This document shows positions 53,740 to 60,962 of a DNA stretch of 64,000 bases, piece after piece; position 1 is the stretch's first letter, and every line of letters begins with the position of its first letter. The stretch comes from a virus: IMG/VR virus record IMGVR_UViG_3300042922_000886, positions 1-64,000 of that record. One strand, written 5' to 3'. The translations under genes were made by a program, and so were the position numbers. Below the pieces are notes generated by a model. That model did no database searches, was not told the origin of the DNA, and saw only the letters and a list, made by a program, of their open reading frames with translations.

Positions 53740-54093
53740 ATGATTAATCTGTATGTTGACGATCTTCGTGATTGTCCTGAAGGCTTCGTTGTTGCTCGTA
53801 CATATGAAGAAGCAATTAACCTTGTGGAAAATAACGAAATTGAAATCCTTACACTTGATCATGACCTTGGAGAAGACGCCAATGGCAAGGAACTTCCCAA
53901 TGGATATGACTTCGTTAAATGGTTCTGTGAAAACGGTAAACGAGCAAACAAAATTTATCTTCATACCGACAACCCTGTGGGTCGCAATAATATGTATGAA
54001 ACGCTTCTCGCTGCTCAAAGAAGAGGTTTTATTGATGAAGATATTGAAATTTATCATTATCCGATTACGGCAAACAAATATTCTGGGCAATGA
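53740..54093 (+). CDS. Cyclic-phosphate receiver (cREC) protein 2
   Basis: 117 residues from ATG 53,740 (AAGGGGT site). 'YVDDLRDCPEGFVVARTYEEAINLV' and 'LTLDHDLGEDANGKELPNGYDFVKWF' repeat the key DD and DHDLG sites of the 52,543 protein. A C-terminal extension follows. Same predicted RNA-end role. Confidence 0.7.
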   Translation: MINLYVDDLRDCPEGFVVARTYEEAINLVENNEIEILTLDHDLGEDANGKELPNGYDFVKWFCENGKRANKIYLHTDNPVGRNNMYETLLAAQRRGFIDEDIEIYHYPITANKYSGQ

Positions 54094-54107
54094 AATATCT
54101 ATTTCAT
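54090..54107 (+). repeat. Junction hairpin 7
   Basis: ATGAAA-TATCTA-TTTCAT (inner T-A extends it to 7 bp). TGA form with matching C. Confidence 0.8.
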
Positions 54108-54122
54108 TAGGAGGACTAACGA

Positions 54123-54284
54123 ATGGTTGAAAAGAAAGATTTCGAATTATTCACTAAAACATATCTTGCAGCAGGAGAAATGTTTGATTATGACGGGGAT
54201 TCTTATGTTACGATTTCTATTCTGGAAGTAAGAAGCAATTGGGAAGGAAAATGCATCATCACAGCACTTGTTGTTAAGCAATAA
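54123..54284 (+). CDS. Unknown small protein
   Basis: 53 residues, ribosome site GGAGGACT. Strand-rich. Unknown. Confidence 0.5.
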   Translation: MVEKKDFELFTKTYLAAGEMFDYDGDSYVTISILEVRSNWEGKCIITALVVKQ

Positions 54285-54297
54285 AATGTCCATTTTA
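54282..54297 (+). repeat. Junction hairpin 8
   Basis: TAAAA-TGTCCA-TTTTA; inner T-A makes it 6 bp. Stop TAA in the left arm. Confidence 0.75.
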
Positions 54298-54316
54298 ATT
54301 GGAGGAGTAAACGAAG

Positions 54317-54496
54317 ATGAGATATCCTACTTTATACGATAAGGATCAGATTGAATCAATTGTGTATCGACTTGTGGGCTACTGGAACAACGATAACTAT
54401 GTACAATTTGTTAAACAATCAAATGAACTTTATGAGAAATACGGAGAGTTTCAAGCAGATGAGTTGATGAAAAAGATTAAGCAACAAATAAAATAA
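54317..54496 (+). CDS. Unknown small helical protein
   Basis: 59 residues with GGAGGAGT site. Aromatic helices. Unknown. Confidence 0.5.
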   Translation: MRYPTLYDKDQIESIVYRLVGYWNNDNYVQFVKQSNELYEKYGEFQADELMKKIKQQIK

Positions 54497-54505
54497 TTGT
54501 TTTAT
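54488..54505 (+). repeat. Junction hairpin 9
   Basis: ATAAAA-TAATTG-TTTTAT. Here the stop TAA is in the loop. Confidence 0.7.
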
Positions 54506-54527
54506 TAACTAAAAGGAGTGAAAATAA

Positions 54528-54746
54528 ATGAATATATGTAATGTGTATATAAATGTGTCTACTTCATTGATTGGAACATGTGATGTGGAAGTATTTTATC
54601 ATGATCCAGTATGTGATGAATGGGATATAGATGAGGATTTAACAAAGAAAAATTTGAATTCGAGAACTGAAGCTGATTTATACATCAATGAACTTTGGCA
54701 GCAAGACGACATAACTATCCGAATTCAGGATGTTAGATATTTTTAA
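54528..54746 (+). CDS. Unknown acidic small protein
   Basis: 72 residues with AAAGGAGTG site. Contains one Cys pair. Unknown. Confidence 0.5.
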   Translation: MNICNVYINVSTSLIGTCDVEVFYHDPVCDEWDIDEDLTKKNLNSRTEADLYINELWQQDDITIRIQDVRYF

Positions 54747-54761
54747 AAGGAGGAGCAAGAA

Positions 54762-55013
54762 ATGAGCCAACTTTACCTATCTAAACCAAGAGGCGATAAC
54801 AAACATCGTCTGTGGTTCAAATCCGAAGATCCTAAGAAGGTGAGCGAGTTTAAAGTGGCATGCTTCATGAAAATGGATATTGTTAAAGTCCAACCAATTC
54901 ACCATACGGATTCGAAGGATTTTCAAGTATTCGAATTTTGGAATGGAACATTCGATGAAATCGTTACAGAGTGTCAGAAGGTTGCTCGTATTCTAAATAT
55001 AGAATTAATATAG
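54762..55013 (+). CDS. Unknown small alpha/beta protein
   Basis: 83 residues with AAAGGAGG site. Unknown. Confidence 0.5.
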   Translation: MSQLYLSKPRGDNKHRLWFKSEDPKKVSEFKVACFMKMDIVKVQPIHHTDSKDFQVFEFWNGTFDEIVTECQKVARILNIELI

Positions 55014-55137
55014 GTATATCTTTGACCTTTAATTATGCTTATGCTGATTTTAATATAAATGCATCGGAAGTATCTGAGTCATAAAAGGAGAAGTTACTTT
55101 CTGGGCGGATAAAATCCAAACAGGAGGCTTGGTTTGT

Positions 55138-55317
55138 ATGTGGTTCAAGAAGAAAGAGGAGAGTTATCTTATTGATTTAGTCAAAGAACGAGATGGGTAT
55201 GTTGTGCGTAATCCATCGAACGGAGTAACAGTAAGATGCACAGAGAAATTTCTAGAATCATGGAAAGCAAGAGGTTTTGAAGTGATTTACGCAGGGAAAA
55301 TAAAGCTTATAGAATGA
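55138..55317 (+). CDS. Unknown small basic protein
   Basis: 59 residues with CAGGAGG site. Lys-rich with a beta core. A terminator follows five bases later. Confidence 0.5.
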   Translation: MWFKKKEESYLIDLVKERDGYVVRNPSNGVTVRCTEKFLESWKARGFEVIYAGKIKLIE

Positions 55318-55322
55318 CGGTG

Positions 55323-55343
55323 GAGGCGAAAGCCTCTTTTTTG
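55323..55343 (+). terminator. Terminator of the 53-55 kb plus operon
   Basis: GAGGC-GAAA-GCCTC then six T. Confidence 0.85.
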
Positions 55344-55370
55344 TTGTAATATTCTCAATGTGCGATTTTA

Positions 55371-55402
55371 AGAAATAAAAGAGCCGTTTTATTTACCGGC
55401 TC
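55371..55402 (-). terminator. Terminator of the SOS-type minus gene
   Basis: On the minus strand GAGCCG...CGGCTC is followed by TTTTATTTC. Faces the plus terminator just to its left. Confidence 0.78.
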
Positions 55403-55422
55403 CTAGAAGTGTGTCCATATAT

Positions 55423-55677
55423 TTATACCGCTCTCTTGACGTCATTGTTAACAATCTCTTCAATATTGAAAATCAAAACTTTACTATACTCTTTTTGATA
55501 ATACTCGAGTTGCTTCATCATTTTTTCTTCTGAGGTGTGTACTTCTCCAAACACGTATCCAATTGTATTACCGGCTCTAGCAATTAACCAGTTTTCTACT
55601 TGAACATGATCCCCGTATACTATTCCCCATAGATCTAAAATTCTTTCGAAACCAATTGCAAACTTTTTACTTGTCAC
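55423..55677 (-). CDS. Unknown protein under a LexA-type box
   Basis: 84 residues from GTG 55,677, which has a GGAGG site eight bases away; a longer frame to 55,794 runs through the LexA box. No family is recognised. The box lies about 46 bases upstream of the start. A -10-like TATACT is nearby. SOS control is the main clue to its role. Confidence 0.6.
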   Translation of the reverse strand: MTSKKFAIGFERILDLWGIVYGDHVQVENWLIARAGNTIGYVFGEVHTSEEKMMKQLEYYQKEYSKVLIFNIEEIVNNDVKRAV

Positions 55678-55722
55678 TATCTTTGCCTCCAATTTGTATT
55701 GCATATTGTTAGTATACATTAA

Positions 55723-55734
55723 GAACAAGTGTTC
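55723..55734. promoter_or_regulatory. LexA (SOS) box 1
   Basis: GAACAAGTGTTC matches the B. subtilis GAACRNRYGTTC core at every position. It lies upstream of the start of the 55,423 gene. Confidence 0.75.
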
Positions 55735-55831
55735 TGGTTGAATGTAAATAATGTCCGAAATGTCGTATGTGTACGATGAAAAATGTGGTTTCATAAATCA
55801 ATTTAATAAATAAATATACATAATAATAATG

Positions 55832-55860
55832 TTGTTATTGCGGTGTAATAGGTGTATAAT
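55832..55860 (+). promoter_or_regulatory. Promoter of the 55.9 kb operon
   Basis: TTGTTA (55,832-55,837), 17 bp, TATAAT (55,855-55,860). Confidence 0.7.
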
Positions 55861-55893
55861 ATTAGTAAGTGGAAATAAGGAGGATTGAACAGA

Positions 55894-56082
55894 ATGGCTT
55901 GGGAGTTTGTGAAAACAAACATTGTAGGGTATGGTCGGCTGCTTGATCCAAAGGGAAAGGAATATAATGTTCAATACAATAATGAAGGAAATATAGAAGT
56001 TACAACGATTAAGCGTAATACAATAGTAAAAATTCCTCAGAAGGTACATAGAATGATTACCGAAAAAGTCTATAATACATGA
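55894..56082 (+). CDS. Unknown small beta protein
   Basis: 62 residues with TAAGGAGGA site. AbrB-like strand pattern is possible but not convincing. Confidence 0.5.
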   Translation: MAWEFVKTNIVGYGRLLDPKGKEYNVQYNNEGNIEVTTIKRNTIVKIPQKVHRMITEKVYNT

Positions 56083-56154
56083 GTGGATAAAAGGGTTATT
56101 TCAATTGGTTAATAAAGTTGGTTTGAATAAATTATTGGAGGCGTTTATTGTAAT

Positions 56155-56460
56155 ATGATAACTAACAATCGTAACGAGATAGTGCAAAAATCCTTTCAAT
56201 TGCAAGTTAGACTTTCTAAAATGGCTAAAGAGGATAATCAGAATGAATTATTAAAAGCTTTACATAGCAATCATAACCAATTAAGACTTGATTATCGAAT
56301 GAAAAGAATTTCATTTGAACAATTTCACGATGGATTTTTGTTAGTTAGCAATACTCTTGGTGAGATAGACAGGATTAGCACGGAGATACTAATGGATGCA
56401 GTTGAAAAGTTAGGACAGATGTCTTTATTGCATGGACGTCAAAATGTGGGGATAAAATGA
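56155..56460 (+). CDS. Unknown helical protein
   Basis: 101 residues with TTGGAGGCG site. All helical, charged. Unknown. Confidence 0.5.
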   Translation: MITNNRNEIVQKSFQLQVRLSKMAKEDNQNELLKALHSNHNQLRLDYRMKRISFEQFHDGFLLVSNTLGEIDRISTEILMDAVEKLGQMSLLHGRQNVGIK

Positions 56461-56497
56461 CTGTTTCATCATCTTCAATGCTTCAGGAGGATTACAT

Positions 56498-56749
56498 ATG
56501 GCAAAAGCAAAAATACCAAAGCGGACAACTCGAGATGAATTTGTAATGGAAGAATTAGGGGACCAAATATCTGAAGCATTTAACGAAAAATCGGAAGTTC
56601 TTTTGACCATATGGGGATGGGAGCAACAATTGCGCGGAACGATAGTGCATTTAGATTCTCGAACAGGTAAGGTTCACGTTCAGAAACAGAATGAAACTGT
56701 TAAAGTTCCTTTCATGGATATTATGCAATTGGATTATCCGAGAGATTAG
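56498..56749 (+). CDS. YolD-like protein
   Basis: 83 residues with CAGGAGG site. The 'IWGWEQQLRGTIVHLDSRTGKVHVQKQN...VPFMDIMQLD' stretch is the YolD-like domain. YolD genes occur next to UV-damage polymerases (UvrX) in SPbeta; none is seen beside this one. Confidence 0.7.
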   Translation: MAKAKIPKRTTRDEFVMEELGDQISEAFNEKSEVLLTIWGWEQQLRGTIVHLDSRTGKVHVQKQNETVKVPFMDIMQLDYPRD

Positions 56750-56788
56750 AATCGAACAGTTTTTTCGGGATCAATGAGGGGAGTTACA

Positions 56789-57022
56789 ATGAAATACATA
56801 ATGCCAACATCCGACTGGATAAACTCGCTTAATATTGGTGATACAGTACTTGAAGTAACGACACCAAGAATCGGAGAAGATGCGTTAATAAAAGAAGTTA
56901 GAGTTAAATCTATATCGAAAACCGGAATAATTTCAGTTGAAGGAAGCAGCAACACTTTCAAAGATGGATATCGGAGAGGGTTTCAACACTCTGGAAACTG
57001 TTGGCTTCAACCGATATCATAA
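56789..57022 (+). CDS. Unknown small beta protein
   Basis: 77 residues from ATG 56,789 with GGGGAGT site. Strand-rich. Unknown. Confidence 0.5.
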   Translation: MKYIMPTSDWINSLNIGDTVLEVTTPRIGEDALIKEVRVKSISKTGIISVEGSSNTFKDGYRRGFQHSGNCWLQPIS

Positions 57023-57035
57023 AGGAGAAGAAGAA

Positions 57036-57278
57036 ATGAAAGTTCCAGCACATATTAAGGAATGTATAAGAAAAAATGCAAAAGCCAATGATATTGCGAG
57101 AAAAACAGATGATGTGATACGTGATTGGTGACTGAAGAAGAATATTTGCAATGACTCAATCATAGACCAACTAATCGATTGTTGTGACAATACAAATAAT
57201 CCTGAAAGTTTCATATTGTTTTTAGAGAATGAAGCTTCTTTTTTTGAAGGAAACGATGATGAGTATTTAGAGAATTGA
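57036..57278 (+). pseudogene. Small phage protein gene with in-frame TGA
   Basis: ATG 57,036 opens 31 codons ('MKVPAHIKECIRKNAKAN...DDVIRDW'), then TGA at 57,129-57,131, and the same frame continues for 48 codons ('LKKNICNDSIIDQLIDCCDNTNNPESFI...') to TGA 57,276. Both halves look like one family of phage proteins (N-terminal 'PxxIKxxIRK', C-terminal 'IDxLIDxxDxTNNPE'), so the TGA breaks or reads through one gene. Confidence 0.6.
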
Positions 57279-57363
57279 AATTAATTGATTTCTTAACGAA
57301 ATAGAGAAGGAGAGTATTATGAAAGAGTTTTTGATTTGATTCAAAAGGCAAAAGGGGATTAGT

Positions 57364-57855
57364 ATGAACTTTCTTGAACAGTTGGCGAATGAGTGGTACT
57401 CGTATACGGATCATTTTGTTCGCAATAATATTAAGTTTGATAAGCGTCCAAATGGAGGCTACAATGGAGAAATTGATGTAATAGCATTTAATTATAAGGA
57501 AAATCAACTAATTCACATTGAAGCTTCTATGGATGCTAATCAAAATGAAAAACGAGTTATTGGCTTCAATAAGAAATTCCGTTTAACACTAGGGGAATAC
57601 AACGAACTGTTGAAAACCGAGGCTACGAATATAAAGAAAATTGCAATAGTAGGCATATCGAAAACAGCAATTGATTTTGGAAACGGAATTCAGCATATTA
57701 CTGTACCTGATTTTGTAAACAATATAACGAATAGAATTAAGAACATTGATCCAATGAAAGCAGCAATTCCAGAAGGCTTCCCGTTGATGAGAGCAATCCA
57801 ATTTTCAAATTATTATATAAATAAAACAAAGGATGAAATTATCGTTAGGCAATGA
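57364..57855 (+). CDS. PD-(D/E)XK-like protein, possible nuclease
   Basis: 163 residues with AAAGGGGATT site. 'GEIDVIAFNYKENQLIHIEAS' has the spacing of an E..D...ExS active site in restriction-like nucleases. The C-terminal half is helical. Substrate unknown. Confidence 0.55.
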   Translation: MNFLEQLANEWYSYTDHFVRNNIKFDKRPNGGYNGEIDVIAFNYKENQLIHIEASMDANQNEKRVIGFNKKFRLTLGEYNELLKTEATNIKKIAIVGISKTAIDFGNGIQHITVPDFVNNITNRIKNIDPMKAAIPEGFPLMRAIQFSNYYINKTKDEIIVRQ

Positions 57856-57868
57856 AATGGTTCTTTTA
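57853..57868 (+). repeat. Junction hairpin 10
   Basis: TGAAA-TGGTTC-TTTTA with one G-U pair. Next site GGGAGG is two bases away. Confidence 0.7.
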
Positions 57869-57888
57869 ATGGGAGGTTGAATTGAATA

Positions 57889-58173
57889 ATGATGAAACAA
57901 GATTTCATTAAGCAAGTTTTCACTAAGATCGAATCCAAAGGATTTACGGTATTTGAAGGGGAACAAAAATCTGAGGCAGTGCATGTAAAGGTTCTACATA
58001 ATCAAACGGCTCACTCGTATGATTTAAAACTCCAATTTAAGAATGATAACTACGATGGTTTTGAATTGGGTGGAGATCAGGAGGTTGAGCATGTAACTCG
58101 AAAAAATTACGAAACCTTTGATATAATGAATCAGATCGAATCGTCTATAAGGGAAGTTTTGTTTCGACGATAA
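57889..58173 (+). CDS. Unknown small alpha/beta protein
   Basis: 94 residues (an ATG three bases later is also possible) with GGGAGGTTG site. Unknown. Confidence 0.5.
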   Translation: MMKQDFIKQVFTKIESKGFTVFEGEQKSEAVHVKVLHNQTAHSYDLKLQFKNDNYDGFELGGDQEVEHVTRKNYETFDIMNQIESSIREVLFRR

Positions 58174-58210
58174 TAGGCATGTTATTTCTTAAAAATTTGG
58201 ACGTGATTCA

Positions 58211-58441
58211 GTGAGTAAATGCAATTATATATCTTTAAAAGATTTAATTAAAAAACTCATTCTCGATTCTCACGATGATGGTTATGTGCTTCTGTACGAT
58301 GGTGTTGAATGTATTGTACGTAGTTTTGATCGATTTATTTTAGATTATTGTGTAGACAAAGACTATTTCGCTCCATACTTCAGTTATTATATTGCCGAAG
58401 ACACAAAATACTTTGATGATTTTAAATGGAGATATGTATAA
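58211..58441 (+). CDS. Unknown acidic small protein
   Basis: 76 residues from GTG 58,211; ribosome site is weak. Ends at a bidirectional terminator. Confidence 0.45.
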   Translation: MSKCNYISLKDLIKKLILDSHDDGYVLLYDGVECIVRSFDRFILDYCVDKDYFAPYFSYYIAEDTKYFDDFKWRYV

Positions 58442-58446
58442 ATAAA

Positions 58447-58474
58447 AAACCATGCTGCTTAAACGGCATGGTTT
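58447..58474. terminator. Bidirectional terminator
   Basis: AAACCATGC/GCATGGTTT with A-run on one side and T-run on the other, between converging genes. Confidence 0.82.
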
Positions 58475-58944
58475 TGGTTTGTTCCATCGAGAATCCCAAG
58501 TTTACGGGCATTTTCAATTATTTTGAGCATGTTTTTAAAATCTTCATTTATCTTGATTTCCGGCTTATTTTCTAATTTTATCGTTAGTTCTTCATTTTCT
58601 TTTCTCAATTTATCGATTACATGCTCCATCAATTGTAAGGCTTCAAGAATGTCTGAGATGGGGATGAAATTGTTTTCAGTTACTGTTGGAATAGGATCTG
58701 CTTTAATTTTCGGTTTAACCGCAACAGTATTTTTTCGTTCCATTTTTGCCTCTTTAATCTCTTTCTCATAACGTTTTCTTACTTCGCTATTCCATCTGAA
58801 CCCAGCTGCTGCCGAAGTCCTTTCGAGGCGTTCTGCGACCTCCAAAAATGCCTTTAATTGTGTACTGCCATCTCTTATATGTTGAAGTACAGTTTCAGCT
58901 AAAAGTAAGTCGTCCTCTAAAGTCCATTGATCTTTTCTTTCCAA
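58459..58944 (-). CDS. RsfA-family sporulation-type regulator
   Basis: 161 residues from TTG 58,944 with a GAGGTGG site; the longer form to ATG 58,989 has no site. Residues 5-60 give a clear RsfA/YlbO Myb-like unit: '[46 protein letters not shown]'. RsfA tunes sigma-F genes in the prespore of Bacillus. The C-terminal half has a coiled coil. It is divergent from mazF across an intergenic region holding a LexA box. Confidence 0.85.
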   Translation of the reverse strand: MERKDQWTLEDDLLLAETVLQHIRDGSTQLKAFLEVAERLERTSAAAGFRWNSEVRKRYEKEIKEAKMERKNTVAVKPKIKADPIPTVTENNFIPISDILEALQLMEHVIDKLRKENEELTIKLENKPEIKINEDFKNMLKIIENARKLGILDGTNQNHAV

Positions 58945-59041
58945 TTGTTCCACCTCAACTTTTAAGTTATTGTTATCCAGTATATTCATTTATGTGAACT
59001 ATATTCATTGGGACAAAATGTAGTTGACAAAATTTAAAATA

Positions 59042-59067
59042 GAACAAATGTTCTATTGTGTTATAAT
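59042..59067 (+). promoter_or_regulatory. LexA (SOS) box 2 and mazF promoter
   Basis: GAACAAATGTTC (59,042-59,053) is a full LexA core. It is nine bases upstream of an extended -10, TGTTATAAT (59,059-59,067), so LexA would block polymerase. A TTGACA at 59,024 is too far from this -10 to be its -35. Confidence 0.75.
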
Positions 59068-59139
59068 CATTTACACTATATAATAGGTACATGGATATAA
59101 ATAAATGATAATAATACTATTATACAAGGAGTCGATATT

Positions 59140-59553
59140 ATGGCGGTTGCAATGATGGAAAGAGCATCAATTAATATTCATCAAACTAACTTTACTGCAC
59201 CAAAAACAATCCATAGAGGCGATATCTATTTTGCGGATTTAGGCGATGGAAGAGGATCAATTCAAGGAGGAGTTCGGCCAGTACTTATTATTCAAAATGA
59301 TATTGGAAATCGATTCAGCCCTACCGTTATCATCGCGCCTATTACAGCTCAAATTCAAAAAGCGAAGCTGCCGACTCATGTAGTGCTATCGGCAATAAAG
59401 TATGGACTCGAAAGAGATTCTGTTGTACTGTTTGAGCAAATACAGACAATAAATAAGTCCGAACTTGGTGATAAGATTGCGCATATCAGTAGCCGAGACA
59501 TGAAGGAGATCATTCAAAGTGCAATGCAGATTAGTATTGGTTTGGTCCACTAA
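59140..59553 (+). CDS. mazF: MazF/PemK-type RNase toxin, no antitoxin
   Basis: 137 residues with AAGGAGTCG site. From residue 27 it follows B. subtilis EndoA/MazF closely: 'RGDIYFADLGD', 'GVRPVLIIQNDIGNRFSP' with the key Arg, 'APITAQIQKAKLPTH' with the key Thr, 'ERDSVVLFEQIQTI'. A 25-residue N-terminal extension is unusual. No MazE-like gene lies next to it on either side. MazF cuts single-stranded mRNA at short motifs. Confidence 0.92.
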   Translation: MAVAMMERASINIHQTNFTAPKTIHRGDIYFADLGDGRGSIQGGVRPVLIIQNDIGNRFSPTVIIAPITAQIQKAKLPTHVVLSAIKYGLERDSVVLFEQIQTINKSELGDKIAHISSRDMKEIIQSAMQISIGLVH

Positions 59554-59587
59554 TAAAAAGGGATTGATCTGATATGTCGAGGATAAC

Positions 59588-59622
59588 TTAGCCTGATTGG
59601 TGTATGACACTGGTCAGGCTAA
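59588..59622 (+). terminator. Hairpin after mazF
   Basis: TTAGCCTGA/TCAGGCTAA, 9 bp perfect, followed by AAATTATAAAA. Weak as a terminator; may stabilise the mRNA. Confidence 0.6.
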
Positions 59623-59646
59623 AATTATAAAACAGGAAATTTATAG

Positions 59647-59675
59647 TTGACTTAAATAAAATAAAAGTATATAAT
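59647..59675 (+). promoter_or_regulatory. Promoter 6
   Basis: TTGACT (59,647-59,652), 17 bp, TATAAT (59,670-59,675) with the AAATAAAATAAAAGTATATAA block. Confidence 0.8.
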
Positions 59676-59742
59676 AAAATTAATCAAAATCATATTACAT
59701 AAGATCAAATGAAACTATTATTTTTATTGGGTGGTGAAGAAG

Positions 59743-59958
59743 ATGAACACAATAATTGAACTTAAGAATGTGTGGATCAATAAGTCATCAACTAAAGAAG
59801 ATTTTTATTTCTGGAGTGCTCGGTATTTAAGTGGAAAGTACGGTGAGGATTATCAGAAAGCAGCGAGAGAAATTGGTGAAATGATTGTAGAACTTCAACT
59901 TACTCGAATCCAATCAAACAAGATTTGGGCAAAAGCGAAGGCGATGCATTCAAGATGA
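59743..59958 (+). CDS. Unknown helical protein
   Basis: 71 residues with GGGTGGTG site. A related hairpin of 7-nt loop precedes the site at 59,709. Its TGA starts junction hairpin 11. Confidence 0.5.
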   Translation: MNTIIELKNVWINKSSTKEDFYFWSARYLSGKYGEDYQKAAREIGEMIVELQLTRIQSNKIWAKAKAMHSR

Positions 59959-59971
59959 AATAATCCTTTCA
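59956..59971 (+). repeat. Junction hairpin 11
   Basis: TGAAA-TAATCC-TTTCA; TGA form with matching C. Confidence 0.78.
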
Positions 59972-59989
59972 ATTGGGAGATGATGAAAC

Positions 59990-60181
59990 ATGGCAAAGAA
60001 ACCGAAATGCAAAGTGTGTGATCGTGAAATTGACACTAGAAAATACTCGCATTATAAATTCGGCCATGACTTCGTGTGTTATGTTGAAGCCACAGAGGAT
60101 TGCGTTGTTCAATACACTGGACAACATTTCAGAGAAAAGGGCGATGGATCTGGTCGTTTGAGTGGTGATGATTATGAGTAG
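59990..60181 (+). CDS. Small zinc-finger protein
   Basis: 63 residues with GGGAGATG site. One CxxC ('CKVCDRE') and one separated Cys/His set. Overlaps the next gene by eight bases. Confidence 0.55.
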   Translation: MAKKPKCKVCDREIDTRKYSHYKFGHDFVCYVEATEDCVVQYTGQHFREKGDGSGRLSGDDYE

Positions 60182-60503
60182 GATAACAATCAAGGAATAT
60201 AGAGCGTCCAAAGGCGGAGATTACGATTGTTATAAGTTATCTAACGGTCAAAAGTATTGGTTATGGCTAAAGGCTCCCTTTAGAGGTGGGGATGCGGCAC
60301 TTGTACATATAGTTACGGACGACGACAAAGAGGTTGGGACTGTGTTCCTAGAGAAAAACATCAGCAGCGTGAGGATGGGCTTTGAGGGAACAGGTAAATT
60401 AATTGAGGTTCCGATAACAGTAATGCAAGATGTTAGGCCGAATAAGAAGTATTACTTTGATAAGATTGTAAGAAACCTATTAATAAAGGAGATGAATCAT
60501 TGA
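60174..60503 (+). CDS. Unknown small protein
   Basis: 109 residues from ATG 60,174. Strand-rich. Its TGA overlaps the next TTG start (TTGA), so translation is coupled. Confidence 0.5.
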   Translation: MSRITIKEYRASKGGDYDCYKLSNGQKYWLWLKAPFRGGDAALVHIVTDDDKEVGTVFLEKNISSVRMGFEGTGKLIEVPITVMQDVRPNKKYYFDKIVRNLLIKEMNH

Positions 60504-60925
60504 GCACACTTGAACAAGCAATAATCGTCGCTGCCGATGGGCATCAAGGTCAATATGATAAAGCCGGACTACCGTACATATTCCATCCATTACGAGTAAT
60601 GATGGCTTTAACCACCGAAGAAGAACAGATCGTTGGGGTATTGCACGATGTTCTAGAAGATACGGTTATTACAGAAGATAGGTTAAGGTACTTCGGATTT
60701 TCTGAATTGATTATCGAGGCTGTGAAAAGCGTGACAAGACGTGAAGGAGAAAGTTATTCAGTATTTATTCGTCGGTGTAAGGAAAATGAAATCGGTGTAA
60801 AAGTTAAGATCGTGGATCTGAAGGATAATATGAACATCTCTAGGATTCCCAATCCGTCTCAAGAAGACTTCAGACGGATTGAAAAATACAAAAAGGCACT
60901 AGCAATATTGCTTGACGAAGAATGA
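60500..60925 (+). CDS. RelA/SpoT-type HD hydrolase (small alarmone hydrolase-like)
   Basis: 141 residues from TTG 60,500. It has all signature parts of the SpoT/Mesh1 hydrolase domain: 'AADGHQGQYDKAGLPYIFHPLRV', the HD pair 'VLHDVLEDT' and 'VKIVDLKDNM'. No synthetase domain is present. Likely role: removal of (p)ppGpp or a related nucleotide, which would blunt the host stringent response. Confidence 0.85.
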   Translation: MSTLEQAIIVAADGHQGQYDKAGLPYIFHPLRVMMALTTEEEQIVGVLHDVLEDTVITEDRLRYFGFSELIIEAVKSVTRREGESYSVFIRRCKENEIGVKVKIVDLKDNMNISRIPNPSQEDFRRIEKYKKALAILLDEE

Positions 60926-60939
60926 AACGAATCTTTTAT
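60922..60939 (+). repeat. Junction hairpin 12
   Basis: ATGAAA-CGAATC-TTTTAT with one G-U pair; A-T flank makes it 7 bp. Confidence 0.75.
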
Positions 60940-60962
60940 TGAGAGAGGATGAATAAAAAAAA

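Noticed and set aside
59024-59029. TTGACA as the -35 of mazF
   Set aside because: Too far from the TATAAT at 59062; the extended -10 explains the promoter better.
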